41,486 nucleotides of DNA from a virus. Shown in pieces: positions 6,372-13,648 of this stretch (the first letter of the stretch is position 1; each line of letters opens with the position of its first letter). The DNA is taken from the IMG/VR virus record IMGVR_UViG_3300010392_000222, positions 1-41,486 of that record, one strand, 5' to 3'. The position numbers were made by a program, and so were the translations under genes. Under the pieces are notes generated by a model. It ran no database searches and had not been told where the DNA came from. It worked only from the letters and a program-made list of their open reading frames with translations.

Positions 6372-7805
6372 ATGACTACCAAATCCACGAACGAACAGAA
6401 ACCGCTCGCATGGTTGCGAATCGAAGCCGCAGACGAAGCACGATGCGATTCGCTTCTGAGACTCGCGAGCGTTGAGCCCGATTGGAAGCAGGCCAAAAAA
6501 GTGATGAATGACGCGGAGGAGGCATTGCTCGAGGCGCAGACAGCAGCTCGGGAAATGTTCCCGGATTCGGCGTATGACGAAGCCACATGCAAAGCTCTCA
6601 ATCAGCGATGCGATGCGTTCGAGGGCGCCCAGCTCAAATATCGAAAGATCGACTCCCGCCGGCGGGTGTTGCTTGACGAAAGCAAGAAGTTGACCGAGAG
6701 CGAGTTGACGATGATCTCCGAAGCCCGCGAGCCCGGAATCTTCGCCGACGGATCCAAGAACGGTCCGAACGCCTGGAAATATGTCAAGCTCCGCGATCTC
6801 ACCGGCGGCCCGGATCTGACGAAGGATCTCGAAAAGCAGGTCTGGACCGCTGCCGGTCTCGAGACCCAGGGATACCACACCGTAGACGAGTTCCTCAAGG
6901 GTCGCGACCGACTTATCCCCAATCTCATCGACGATGGGGATCTCGGACGCGAAACGGTTGCGGTCGTGGATACAGCCGTCTACCGCTTCCTCGAGAAGCG
7001 GGATTTGCTCGACAAGTGGCCGAAGGGTTTGGATGCCCCTAGCGGTGAACAGATGACGATTTTGCAAGCCAGCAAAGAGCCAGAACCGAAACCGAAATCG
7101 AAGAAAGCAAAGCCAGAGCCGAAACCGAAGAAAGACAATCCGCCGACGAAGAACGACGCGCCAAAACTCAAGCTCGCAGGTAGTGATGACGATTTGATCG
7201 ATCTTCCGCGATTCACAGATTTTTACGATGCAGAAATCCAGGGAGAATCGGAGTTTAGGGACGAGCTCGAGTCCCGCGAAACCACAATCGGGATGACCTG
7301 GGCGGACCTGTTCCACGGAACACCCATGCTTGACAAGCGGCCGACGGATGAGGAGCTCGCGATCTTCAGCTCGAAGATCGCTCCGCGTTTCGGAGAGCTC
7401 TACATCGAGATCCTCAGTTTGTTGCGAGAAGGGCGAGAGCTCCCCGCCAACCCGATCACGGATGCCAGCTTTGGCGTAATGACGGATCTTGTTTGTCACT
7501 ACGCGACGAAGATGGGGGATCAGACCGGCGAGATGGTCGATGAGTGGTCCGCGTGGTTCAGCCGTCAGGTTTGCGGATTGGGCGGCGACGCGGTTCGCAA
7601 GTTGACACAGTGGAGCTCAGACATCGGCGCCATGGTCGCAGCTCACCAGGACATCGAGAGCAACAACGGTATCACGCTCGCGGATCGTTCGGAGAAGCCA
7701 GAAGCTCCGAAATCCAAGAAGAAGGCCCCGAAGTCATCCAAGAAGAAGGCAGCAAAGAAGAAGGCAGCAAAGAAGAAGGGCGGAAAGAAGAAGTCCGCCG
7801 GTTGA
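6372..7805 (+). CDS. Large protein with histone-H1-like Lys/Ala-rich tail
   Basis: A 477-residue protein starting at 6372 because of the standard leader. Residues 1-120 are helical and likely coiled-coil (KVMNDAEEALLEAQTAAREMF). A Lys/Pro linker with two copies of a PEPKPK-type segment lies near 246-275. A second globular helical region spans about 285-440. The last 40 residues are almost only Lys, Ala and Ser/Gly (AAKKKAAKKKGGKKKSAG) and resemble the tails of bacterial histone-H1-like proteins that bind DNA non-specifically. The tail is encoded by a short repetitive aagaag(a)agg tract. I see no catalytic motif. A DNA- or RNA-binding scaffold role is inferred from the tail alone. Confidence 0.8.
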   Translation: MTTKSTNEQKPLAWLRIEAADEARCDSLLRLASVEPDWKQAKKVMNDAEEALLEAQTAAREMFPDSAYDEATCKALNQRCDAFEGAQLKYRKIDSRRRVLLDESKKLTESELTMISEAREPGIFADGSKNGPNAWKYVKLRDLTGGPDLTKDLEKQVWTAAGLETQGYHTVDEFLKGRDRLIPNLIDDGDLGRETVAVVDTAVYRFLEKRDLLDKWPKGLDAPSGEQMTILQASKEPEPKPKSKKAKPEPKPKKDNPPTKNDAPKLKLAGSDDDLIDLPRFTDFYDAEIQGESEFRDELESRETTIGMTWADLFHGTPMLDKRPTDEELAIFSSKIAPRFGELYIEILSLLREGRELPANPITDASFGVMTDLVCHYATKMGDQTGEMVDEWSAWFSRQVCGLGGDAVRKLTQWSSDIGAMVAAHQDIESNNGITLADRSEKPEAPKSKKKAPKSSKKKAAKKKAAKKKGGKKKSAG

Positions 7806-7882
7806 GGAATACCCACCGAAGGCGTCACCTGCCCCGGATCAAGTGGTGAAGTGGTGGCACGGCGGGGAGGGACCCGCGCTTA

Positions 7883-7963
7883 TCCCCCCTAGCTCAAGTT
7901 GATAGAGCGTCATCACCCAGCGGGGTTCGATGGAGGGTCGAGGTTTGAATCCTCGGGGGGGAG
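7883..7963 (+). tRNA. tRNA-like RNA without a normal anticodon loop
   Basis: The sequence folds as a cloverleaf. There is a 7-bp acceptor stem (TCCCCCC at 7883-7889 with GGGGGGA at 7956-7962), TA at positions 8-9, D-stem GCTC/GAGC with loop AAGTTGATA, a five-base variable loop (AGGGT), and a perfect T-stem CGAGG/CCTCG with the seven-base loop TTTGAAT. The anticodon stem TCATC/GATGG encloses 14 bases (7915-7928) instead of 7. These can pair further as ACCC/GGGT around AGCG, so no anticodon is presented. G19 is A and C56 is T, a change on both sides that would keep the 19-56 tertiary pair. CCA is not encoded. It may be a tRNA mimic, a decoy or a decayed tRNA gene. Confidence 0.55.
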
Positions 7964-8002
7964 TTCTCGTAGTGCATCGAAGCGTGGAAGCTTCTGTTCA
8001 AC

Positions 8003-8030
8003 ACCCCCGGACGGCCATTCGGGGGTTTTT
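8003..8030 (+). terminator. Intrinsic terminator
   Basis: A perfect 7-bp stem ACCCCCG / CGGGGGT with a 10-base loop is followed by TTTT. It lies 40 bases downstream of the tRNA-like element, whose transcript it would end. Confidence 0.85.
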
Positions 8031-8035
8031 CGTGC

Positions 8036-8061
8036 TATAGTCATGCTCACCCGACCAGGAG
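8036..8061 (+). promoter_or_regulatory. Promoter -10 (TATAGT) plus GACCAGGAG leader
   Basis: TATAGT (8036-8041), or the overlapping CATGCT just after it, precedes CCGACCAGGAGACC. GACCAGGAG is at 8053-8061, seven bases before the ATG at 8068. It stands directly behind a terminator, as at 4195 and 13748. Confidence 0.55.
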
Positions 8062-8067
8062 ACCACT

Positions 8068-8562
8068 ATGGGAATCAAGAAGAAGAAGCTGCGCGAGCGG
8101 GCGCAATCGGACTATGTCCGCTTTATGAAACACGCCGAATCAGCGATCGAGTTGGCGTCGAGCTCGTTACATTCGGAGATCCGGTTACGGGTTCATCTCA
8201 TGCAAGCTCAAAGCAAGATGAACCAGATGCGAGAAGATCACGCCGATGCTATTCGCCAGGCCAAAGACGAGTCCGCGGGGAGATTTCCAATCATCGTCAA
8301 CGCTCGATCGTTCGTGACGCAGCTCGCCCAGCTCCCCCCAATCCCACCGGGAAGCCGCCCACACTTCTCGACATACGCGATTTCCGTCAGCACATCACCG
8401 GAACACACCCACGATGCTCGTCCTGGATTCAGTAGACCAAATGCCGTCGAAATGGTGACGATCCAGTTGGGAGTTTCTCAGGTCGTTGTCCCTGGAATGA
8501 GAGGTCGATCGCAGTTTGGATACAAGATCCCCGCCGGGGTCGTTCTTGTGGGGATGGACTGA
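8068..8562 (+). CDS. Hypothetical protein
   Basis: A 164-residue protein starting after the standard leader. The N-terminal 75 residues are strongly helical and basic (GIKKKKLRERAQ) with a likely coiled-coil. The C-terminal half is rich in Pro and small residues and ends in a beta-type stretch (GYKIPAGVVLVGMD). The stop shares one base with the next start (TGATG, 8560-8564), so translation is probably coupled to the zinc-ribbon gene. No family is recognised. Confidence 0.8.
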   Translation: MGIKKKKLRERAQSDYVRFMKHAESAIELASSSLHSEIRLRVHLMQAQSKMNQMREDHADAIRQAKDESAGRFPIIVNARSFVTQLAQLPPIPPGSRPHFSTYAISVSTSPEHTHDARPGFSRPNAVEMVTIQLGVSQVVVPGMRGRSQFGYKIPAGVVLVGMD

Positions 8563-8843
8563 TGAGATGCCCGAAATGCTCATCGGTTCGCAGCAGAGTT
8601 CGAGACTCGAGGGACAAGCATGATTTTCGGGTTGTATACCGCCGGCGAAGGTGCTCCGATTGCTCGCACACATACACGACATACGAGGTCCTGCATGGAG
8701 ATATGGTCCCGTACACCCAAGACACCAACCAGATCAATGACGATCTCAAGATGATCGAAGGCGGAATCGATGTTCTTCGTGAACACCGAAGCCGACTCCG
8801 AAACTTGATTCAAGCACAGAAACGAGGAAGCGATGAAGAATAA
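8562..8843 (+). CDS. NrdR-like zinc-ribbon protein without the ATP-cone
   Basis: A 93-residue protein. Its N-terminus follows the zinc-ribbon pattern of the ribonucleotide-reductase repressor NrdR: C3-P-K-C6, then RRRR, C31-S-D-C34 and HTYTTYE. In NrdR this ribbon binds the operator DNA and is followed by an ATP-cone of about 90 residues that senses nucleotides. Here the cone is missing and replaced by about 45 residues of helix (IEGGIDVLREHRSRLRNLIQ). It probably still binds nucleic acid but cannot sense ATP/dATP in the usual way. It could be a phage regulator acting on host or phage promoters, or a generic zinc-finger protein. It overlaps the next gene by 11 bases. Confidence 0.75.
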   Translation: MRCPKCSSVRSRVRDSRDKHDFRVVYRRRRCSDCSHTYTTYEVLHGDMVPYTQDTNQINDDLKMIEGGIDVLREHRSRLRNLIQAQKRGSDEE

Positions 8844-9504
8844 ATATTGTGAGTTCGATTGGAGACCGATCCGAACATTCAGCGGCCAATCGTGCCAGCA
8901 CAAAGCGAGGGCGTGGGATGGGGGATTCGACAAGACGCTCGCAGCTCTCAAAGACGAGCTCGAGCGGAACGACATCGATAGCGTCGTCGTCGAGACATTC
9001 CACAGCTTGTCGGACTACACAATGGGGAATCGTCCGAAATCAGGGATCAATCCGTCCAGGCCGTCGGTCCAGATCGTTTTTATGCTCGACGGGGTCGAAG
9101 TCTGTATTCCCAGCTCCATGTATGCGGATTGGGTCCAGAATCTAAAGGCAATCCAGATGACGCTCAGAGGTCGCAGACTGGAGCGGGAAAAGTACGGGTG
9201 CGCGACGATGGAGCAGCAGTATCGAGGACATGCACAGCTCCCCACAGGGGGAACGGCCGTCTCGGAGCTCGCAAACACGACTCCAGACACACCAATGAAA
9301 TCCGCCCGCTTGCTCATCACGCTCTCGAAGCTCGGCGGAATCGGTGAGCGGGATTTGCTCGAGAGCCCGGAGATTTTCCACAATGTCTACAAAGCCGCGA
9401 GACTCAACTCGCATCCAGACAAGGGCGCTCCAAACTCGTCGGATGAAATGTTCGACGCCGTTGAGAAGGCGCGGACTTTCATCCTGGAGTACAAAGGATG
9501 GTGA
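8833..9504 (+). CDS. J-domain (DnaJ-like) protein
   Basis: A 223-residue protein, start ATG 8833 with GAGGAAGCG just upstream. The last 65 residues carry a J-domain-type segment: a helix (IFHNVYKAARLNS), the diagnostic H194-P195-D196 followed by KG, and a second helix (EMFDAVEKARTFILEY). The HPD tripeptide is what DnaJ proteins use to stimulate the Hsp70 (DnaK) ATPase. The N-terminal 130 residues form a separate alpha/beta region with several Trp and Cys that I cannot place. Similar C-terminal HPDKG proteins occur in many phages with no proven role; recruitment of host DnaK is the obvious inference. Confidence 0.75.
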   Translation: MKNKYCEFDWRPIRTFSGQSCQHKARAWDGGFDKTLAALKDELERNDIDSVVVETFHSLSDYTMGNRPKSGINPSRPSVQIVFMLDGVEVCIPSSMYADWVQNLKAIQMTLRGRRLEREKYGCATMEQQYRGHAQLPTGGTAVSELANTTPDTPMKSARLLITLSKLGGIGERDLLESPEIFHNVYKAARLNSHPDKGAPNSSDEMFDAVEKARTFILEYKGW

Positions 9505-9833
9505 GTGAGTGGGTGACTCTCGATTTGGAATGGACGGTCGGCGCAGACTTTGCCAATGCAGATCCCCTCGATCCCGTTCGCGGAACCCACAAATCGGGAT
9601 ACAGCTCAATCGAGGGCGTTCATGTCAACTGCCGACGCCGAAACGCGACCGAGCGGGAAGCATCCAGATGGTTACGATTGATCTTCGACGACAGGGCGTT
9701 CCAGCTCTACAGGGACGAGCTCGAAACAGCGATTAGGTGCATCGAGCAGTATACAAGCCGGCGATACAAGCTCAATCTATGCAAGTATTGGGACGCGATG
9801 AAAAAAGAGACTGTTCTAGAGTTCAGAGGTTGA
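9498..9833 (+). CDS. Hypothetical protein
   Basis: A 111-residue protein starting seven bases before the end of the J-domain gene; a GTG at 9501 is an alternative start. It mixes beta (WVTLDLEWTVGADF) and helical segments (FQLYRDELETAIRCIEQYTSRRY) and is Arg- and aromatic-rich. Its stop codon overlaps the GACCAGGAG leader of the resolvase gene. No motif is recognised. Confidence 0.75.
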   Translation: MVSEWVTLDLEWTVGADFANADPLDPVRGTHKSGYSSIEGVHVNCRRRNATEREASRWLRLIFDDRAFQLYRDELETAIRCIEQYTSRRYKLNLCKYWDAMKKETVLEFRG

Positions 9834-9846
9834 CCAGGAGGCCGCA

Positions 9847-10572
9847 ATGACCGAATCCATGACATCCGAGGAGTTTCTCGCCCAGCAAGGGCAACCGAGG
9901 GAGAAGAACCCGAATCAGGTTCTCAGAGGGAAGCGGGTCCAGCGGGACGGGAAAAACTTCGAAGCGTTCATCGACCAGGCGAACGCTCATTATGAGCTAT
10001 GCGGACTGGCAAAGGTCGAAAAGCTACCCGTCGCCACTCAGCCAATGCCGAAAAAATGGCTACATCGAGATCATTGGATGAAATCGGGCATTGCTCGCAT
10101 TCTCTCAGAGCGGGCGCCGTTCGATTACTACGGAACGCTCGGAATGTGCGGACCCGCCGGCGACGAATCGCGATGGTACGGTCGAGCGGTTGCGATGGAA
10201 TGCAAATCGACCCAGGCGAACACGCGGCTTGCCGTCGGTCCCAAAGCCACTCTCAAAGAGCACCAGCTCGCAGCGTGCGCTACTTCGTGGTCCCGTTTTG
10301 GTACGGTCGCTGTCATCGTGTGGAACAATGGAGAGGAGCGGGGGGTGCTTCTCCCAAATCAGATCGTCCACGCCTGGCAGCAATACAGACTTGGATCTAG
10401 AGGGAGCAAGGGGATACCGTGGAGCAAGTTCACGCCGTACCCACTCCGGCGGATTGATGAAGGACCAACAATCGAGGACTGGTTGACCCCTGTTCTCTCA
10501 TTTATGAAGTTACATATGGAGAAAGCAGATGAAGCAGCTCGAAACAATAATCCGCGATCTCGCCGGCGTTGA
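9847..10572 (+). CDS. RecU-like Holliday junction resolvase
   Basis: A 241-residue protein with leader GACCAGGAGGCC directly upstream. It follows the pattern of RecU-type resolvases of the restriction-endonuclease fold: RGKRVQRDGKNFEAFI with E39, an N-A-H-Y segment, PFDYYG with D93, MECKST with E118 and K120 (the metal-binding E-x-K), and a conserved K-E-H139-Q140. Hydrophobic strands VAVIVW and GVLLP follow. RecU enzymes cut four-way junctions; phage versions resolve recombination intermediates before packaging. The C-terminus is basic (PRSRRR). With no phage polymerase visible, this is the clearest DNA-processing enzyme of the early region. I am confident of the nuclease fold, less of strict RecU specificity. 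Confidence 0.78.
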   Translation: MTESMTSEEFLAQQGQPREKNPNQVLRGKRVQRDGKNFEAFIDQANAHYELCGLAKVEKLPVATQPMPKKWLHRDHWMKSGIARILSERAPFDYYGTLGMCGPAGDESRWYGRAVAMECKSTQANTRLAVGPKATLKEHQLAACATSWSRFGTVAVIVWNNGEERGVLLPNQIVHAWQQYRLGSRGSKGIPWSKFTPYPLRRIDEGPTIEDWLTPVLSFMKLHMEKADEAARNNNPRSRRR

Positions 10573-11002
10573 CATCGCGGAGCTCGAAAGCGATTCGACA
10601 ATGACGACAGTTCGAAACCTTGTTCTCCAAGCTCGGGGGGTGGCTGACAAGCTCGGCCCCGAGATGCGGAGCGCGTACGAAACAGAGAAATCCGACGACT
10701 ACCAGGGCGTCTCGCAGTTTGCGATCGCGCTCGGGTATGACGGGAAGATTCACACCACGCGGCGGACCGATTGCCCAGACCACGCTCTAATCCCGCTCAT
10801 GGGAGCTCTCAAATACGAGGTTCGAAAGATGAACCGGGAGGCATCCGAGAAGATCGGGATGAACCAGGCGGACTATGACGACGCGATCGACTCGATTTCC
10901 TCGATGCTTCTCAAAGGGGAGTTCGACGCTGCGGCGTCTGGTGTCCCGCTGGATGGTTCTCGGACCGACCAACCCCCAAAACTGGTCATTCCGCGAAAAT
11001 AG
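10529..11002 (+). CDS. Hypothetical protein
   Basis: A 157-residue protein that begins 44 bases inside the resolvase gene, with GGAGAAAGCAG before the ATG. It is largely helical (QLETIIRDLAGVDIAEL, NLVLQARGVADKL), with a central segment containing KIHTTRRTDCPDHALIPL and a disordered, Pro-rich tail. The long overlap suggests it is co-translated with the resolvase. I do not recognise a family. Confidence 0.75.
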   Translation: MKQLETIIRDLAGVDIAELESDSTMTTVRNLVLQARGVADKLGPEMRSAYETEKSDDYQGVSQFAIALGYDGKIHTTRRTDCPDHALIPLMGALKYEVRKMNREASEKIGMNQADYDDAIDSISSMLLKGEFDAAASGVPLDGSRTDQPPKLVIPRK

Positions 11003-11005
11003 CTC

Positions 11006-11034
11006 TTGCAACGGATCTCGATATATGCCATGCT
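11006..11034 (+). promoter_or_regulatory. Sigma-70-like promoter
   Basis: TTGCAA (11006-11011), a 17-base spacer and CATGCT (11029-11034) lie between the gene ending at 11002 and the secreted-protein gene at 11071. This is one of the few places in the window with both elements at standard spacing. Confidence 0.5.
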
Positions 11035-11070
11035 TTCATCGGCAATACCGCCGTGAAAGGACATTACACG

Positions 11071-11730
11071 ATGAGAAACAAGGTATTTACGATAGCTGGA
11101 GCTTTTATAGCTATGAGCTCCATTGCTCTCTCCGCCGACATTTACACAGGCAACTGCGACGCGACGAATACCGATGTCAAAAGCCGTCGATCGTGCTACA
11201 CATGTTGCAACGATCAGAATGGGACTTCGACGGAGACTTCAAACTGCCAGGACAGTTGTGATAGCGTTTGGACCCGAGTAGCGGTCGATTACTTCCCCCC
11301 TCAGTTCCTCGACGCGATCCTCGCGTCTCGCGGGGACTGGAGAGCTCAAATCACATTCCTGAACGACGAAAAGCTATGGGAGTGGTTCACGGCCGACGAG
11401 CAGGTCAATATCCGCGTGATTGAGATGGTGGATTGGTTATATCAGAACGCAGCCGATGAAGCCGTCGCACGAATGGCGATCGTAACGCTCTCATGGTTGC
11501 GAGCTGAACACCAGTTCACAAGCGAAGGTGTCGAGCTCTCGAATGTCATCATGCTCGACGCTCTCGAGCATGAGAGCCCCCGCATACGGCGAGGGGCGCT
11601 GATCTCACTCCAAGAGTCACAGGCGTTTGTGGGGCATCCACGGATCAAAGTGGACATGATAAGAGCTGCGGTCATGGACCCAGACCAGAGCGTCCGAGAT
11701 ACGGGGATCCTGTTGCTTGCAAACAACTGA
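11071..11730 (+). CDS. Secreted Cys-rich protein with HEAT-like C-terminal repeats
   Basis: A 219-residue protein. I prefer ATG 11071 over an in-frame GTG at 11053 because it gives a clean Sec signal peptide: MRNK, a hydrophobic core, and ALSA before a likely cut after residue 22. AAAGGA lies upstream. The mature N-terminus holds six cysteines in about 35 residues (C29, C43, C46, C47, C60, C64), which would form disulfides outside the cytoplasm. From about residue 110 on, the sequence has helix-turn-helix repeats of HEAT/ARM type (DEAVARMAIVTLSWL, SPRIRRGALISLQES, DQSVRDTGILLLANN). Export of a binding-type protein by a phage suggests a role at the envelope, such as superinfection exclusion or virion exit, but this is inference. 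It has its own promoter and a downstream terminator. Confidence 0.75.
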   Translation: MRNKVFTIAGAFIAMSSIALSADIYTGNCDATNTDVKSRRSCYTCCNDQNGTSTETSNCQDSCDSVWTRVAVDYFPPQFLDAILASRGDWRAQITFLNDEKLWEWFTADEQVNIRVIEMVDWLYQNAADEAVARMAIVTLSWLRAEHQFTSEGVELSNVIMLDALEHESPRIRRGALISLQESQAFVGHPRIKVDMIRAAVMDPDQSVRDTGILLLANN

Positions 11731-11788
11731 TCTCAACCTCGCCGATCTTAGAGCGGACAATGCAATGACATGATCGGAGTGTAGTATG

Positions 11789-11819
11789 AACCGGCGGGAA
11801 CCAACCCCGCCGGTTTTTT
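11789..11819 (+). terminator. Strong intrinsic terminator
   Basis: A perfect 10-bp stem AACCGGCGGG / CCCGCCGGTT with a 7-base loop is followed by TTTT. It ends the unit of the secreted protein. A GTGTAGTAT sequence resembling a -10 box lies just before it. Confidence 0.92.
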
Positions 11820-11843
11820 CATTCCCGACCAGGAGACCAGACC

Positions 11844-12290
11844 ATGACGACCATAGACCTCGATCAGCTTTCCGCGTACAGCCAGGAGGAGCTCCACGAC
11901 GCCGCCGACAAGATATTTCAGGAGCTCGGGCCGTCGCAAGCGTGGGAGACGCTCACAAAGGCGTCTGAGGCGATCAAGCGGGAAGGTGGCGGGCTCGTCA
12001 TCGCCGCGAGATTCAATCCCGACAATCCGTTCCATATGGACATCATGGGGTATCAACCGGATTTTCGCAACTACGAGGAGTACAGGACCGCGAATGTCTT
12101 GCTGATGGTTCGTGCATGGATGATGATCGAGCAGCTCTTGATTTACGGTTCTGGACAGATTGGTCTCGGACCGCATGGAGCTAGAGAGCTGTTCGTCGCC
12201 ACGATTCGGAAGATGCGCGAGGATGAGGAGGCGTCGAAGTCCGACCCCGACGACGACACGCCGGGCTCATACATGTTCCCCCAAAAATAA
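11844..12290 (+). CDS. Hypothetical protein
   Basis: A 148-residue protein with GACCAGGAG (11827-11835) eight bases upstream of the ATG. The first 50 residues are helical and acidic; the middle has ARFNPDNPFHMDIMGYQPDF and then a long hydrophobic helix (ANVLLMVRAWMMIEQLLIYG) that looks buried or amphipathic rather than a clear membrane anchor. The C-terminus is acidic and disordered. It stands alone between two terminators, like the 3340 gene. I see no recognisable domain. Confidence 0.8.
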   Translation: MTTIDLDQLSAYSQEELHDAADKIFQELGPSQAWETLTKASEAIKREGGGLVIAARFNPDNPFHMDIMGYQPDFRNYEEYRTANVLLMVRAWMMIEQLLIYGSGQIGLGPHGARELFVATIRKMREDEEASKSDPDDDTPGSYMFPQK

Positions 12291-12292
12291 AA

Positions 12293-12325
12293 GCCCCCCA
12301 AGCTCTCGCTACTTGGGGGGGCGTT
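12293..12325 (+). terminator. Likely intrinsic terminator (C/G-rich stem, weak T tract)
   Basis: GCCCCCCAAG / CTTGGGGGGGC forms a 10-bp stem with one extra G and a 9-base loop, starting two bases after the stop codon of the 11844 gene. The following GTTGT is a poor T tract, while AAAAATAAAA precedes the stem, so it may work better in the opposite direction or as an mRNA-stabilising hairpin. Confidence 0.6.
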
Positions 12326-12645
12326 GTAGGCCAATGGTGAGTCAATCCATTGGTAGGAGGAAAGCCGTCGGGTTCGTTCCTAAACCCGACGACGGGGAGC
12401 CGATGCTGGGGCGCACCGGACAGAGATAAAAGATCCCCAGCCGCAATCAAGGCCGGGGATCCGTGGTCCCATTTCCGCCGAGGAGAGATCCCGGCATGGG
12501 AGGAGAGAGTCGGATGTAGTGGTCATTTCAAACATGATGATTCCTGGTCGGGTGTAGTATCTTGACACGCAATCAGATACGAATCAAGCGTAAACCATGA
12601 ACCTAAGTGTATTTGTGGTCATAAAAGAAGGCGTAGGGTCCGAGA
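12326..12645. other. Intergenic region with a row of hairpins, no convincing gene
   Basis: This region of about 320 bases holds three clear inverted repeats in sequence: CCAATGG/CCATTGG (12331-12353), a 9-bp stem CGTCGGGTT/AACCCGACG (12366-12391) and GATCCCC/GGGGATC with three further inner pairs (12432-12461). An AGGAGG at 12355-12360 has no start codon behind it. Further on are CCTGGTCGGG (12544-12553, the reverse complement of the phage's leader core), GTGTAGTAT and TTGACA (12562-12567). The ORFs here lack start signals. It could be a structured non-coding RNA or the leader of the packaging genes. Confidence 0.4.
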
Positions 12646-13308
12646 ATGCCGAGCAAGTCCACCAAAAAGCCAAAGACGACGAAAAAGAGCACCAAGAAGC
12701 CCCAGAAACAGGGTAAGAAGTCGTCGATCCAGGAACCCCCGAAGATCGCGAATCAGGGGTCGGAGCTCTTGCCAGAGCAGTATGCTCAAATGTGGGTTCT
12801 CCGCGAGGAAGGGCTCTCGCTGCGTGAAATCGGCCGTCAGGTGGGTTGTCACGCCAAGACAGTACAAAGGGAGTTCAGCAAAGATCCCGCGCGTCATGCG
12901 TCGCTTGTCCGCGCCCAGGCGGAGGAACGCGCCGCCGTGTGGAGGCAGATCGAGAATCATTCTCTCCGCGTGCTCCGCGATGTCATCGAGGACGCCGGCG
13001 AGATCCTGCGGACGCCGGCGGGTCGCAAGCGAACCAAGTTTTCCGAAGGTCAGACCCAGAAAGCGGACATGATCCGCAAGCTCATCGGACCGCTTCGAAT
13101 GGCTGCGGATTCAGCGACGAATAAGTCTCAGCTCCTCGCAGGGAAGCCCACGGAGATCGTTGGCGGAGGTGGTGGTTTAGGACTGGATCCAACCCAGATG
13201 AACGAGGACGATGTGTTGCAGCTCGCGATAGAGCACGATTTGATTCACTTGTTACCCGCAGCTCTCAGGGAGAAGGTGGAGAAAAAGCAAGGCGACAAAG
13301 ACCCATAA
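12646..13308 (+). CDS. terS: Probable small terminase subunit (DNA recognition)
   Basis: A 220-residue protein. A basic, disordered N-terminus of about 35 residues (Lys/Thr/Ser repeats) is followed by a helix-turn-helix: YAQMWVLREEGLSLREIGRQVG and CHAKTVQREFSKDP (about 45-82), the pattern of small terminases and resolvase-type HTH domains. A long helical region (about 85-150, RAAVWRQIENHSLRVLRDVI) would form the oligomerisation part, and a Gly-rich linker leads to an acidic C-terminal helix region that could contact the large subunit. The small terminase binds the packaging site and hands the DNA to the ATPase/nuclease. Position upstream of terminase and portal supports the call. The start is the ATG at 12646; its ribosome site (TAGGG) is weak. 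A different HTH regulator cannot be excluded. Confidence 0.7.
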   Translation: MPSKSTKKPKTTKKSTKKPQKQGKKSSIQEPPKIANQGSELLPEQYAQMWVLREEGLSLREIGRQVGCHAKTVQREFSKDPARHASLVRAQAEERAAVWRQIENHSLRVLRDVIEDAGEILRTPAGRKRTKFSEGQTQKADMIRKLIGPLRMAADSATNKSQLLAGKPTEIVGGGGGLGLDPTQMNEDDVLQLAIEHDLIHLLPAALREKVEKKQGDKDP

Positions 13309-13417
13309 CCCTTTATTTCACCCAGTTTCTATCTTTGGTGTTGGTCTGTGGCATGAGTGCATATTACATTCAGGTCATCGGCCGACCGGATTGCAGGTCG
13401 CTATACGGGAGAGAGTT

Positions 13418-13648
13418 ATGAGCAAACAGCACTACACCGCGATCGTGATGGGTGTCTCACCTCGAGATAGCAGCCGACATTACGAGATCGGAAGATTCAA
13501 GCAACCAAACCTATCCGATCTCTACGATCAGGTTGATTCATATTGGAAAGCTCTCGGGTGGGTGGGTCGATCGTTTGTGCGTTACATTGATCCAGACGGG
13601 AAGCAGCTCACGCATGGGCAGCTCATCGCAGCATTGGGATCTAGATAA
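13418..13648 (+). CDS. Small hypothetical protein
   Basis: A 76-residue protein, start ATG 13418 after GGGAGAGAG; a TTG nine codons upstream is possible but has no ribosome site. Sequence is alpha/beta with many Tyr and Arg (HYTAIVMGVSPRDSSRHYEIGRF, GRSFVRYIDPDGKQLTHGQL). No family is recognised. It ends before a terminator at 13706. Confidence 0.7.
   Translation: MSKQHYTAIVMGVSPRDSSRHYEIGRFKQPNLSDLYDQVDSYWKALGWVGRSFVRYIDPDGKQLTHGQLIAALGSR

Noticed and set aside
6333-7499. 388-codon open frame on the - strand
   Set aside because: Opposite the 6372 gene, with Arg/Cys/Phe-rich composition and no start signal; it is a by-product of the codon usage of the + strand gene.
7899-8435. 178-codon + strand ORF
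   Set aside because: It begins inside the tRNA-like element, passes through a terminator and overlaps the well-supported gene at 8068.
12350-12565. 71-codon ORF after AGGAGG
   Set aside because: Needs a TTG start upstream of the AGGAGG and runs through two hairpins; no coding look. Kept only as part of the structured region.
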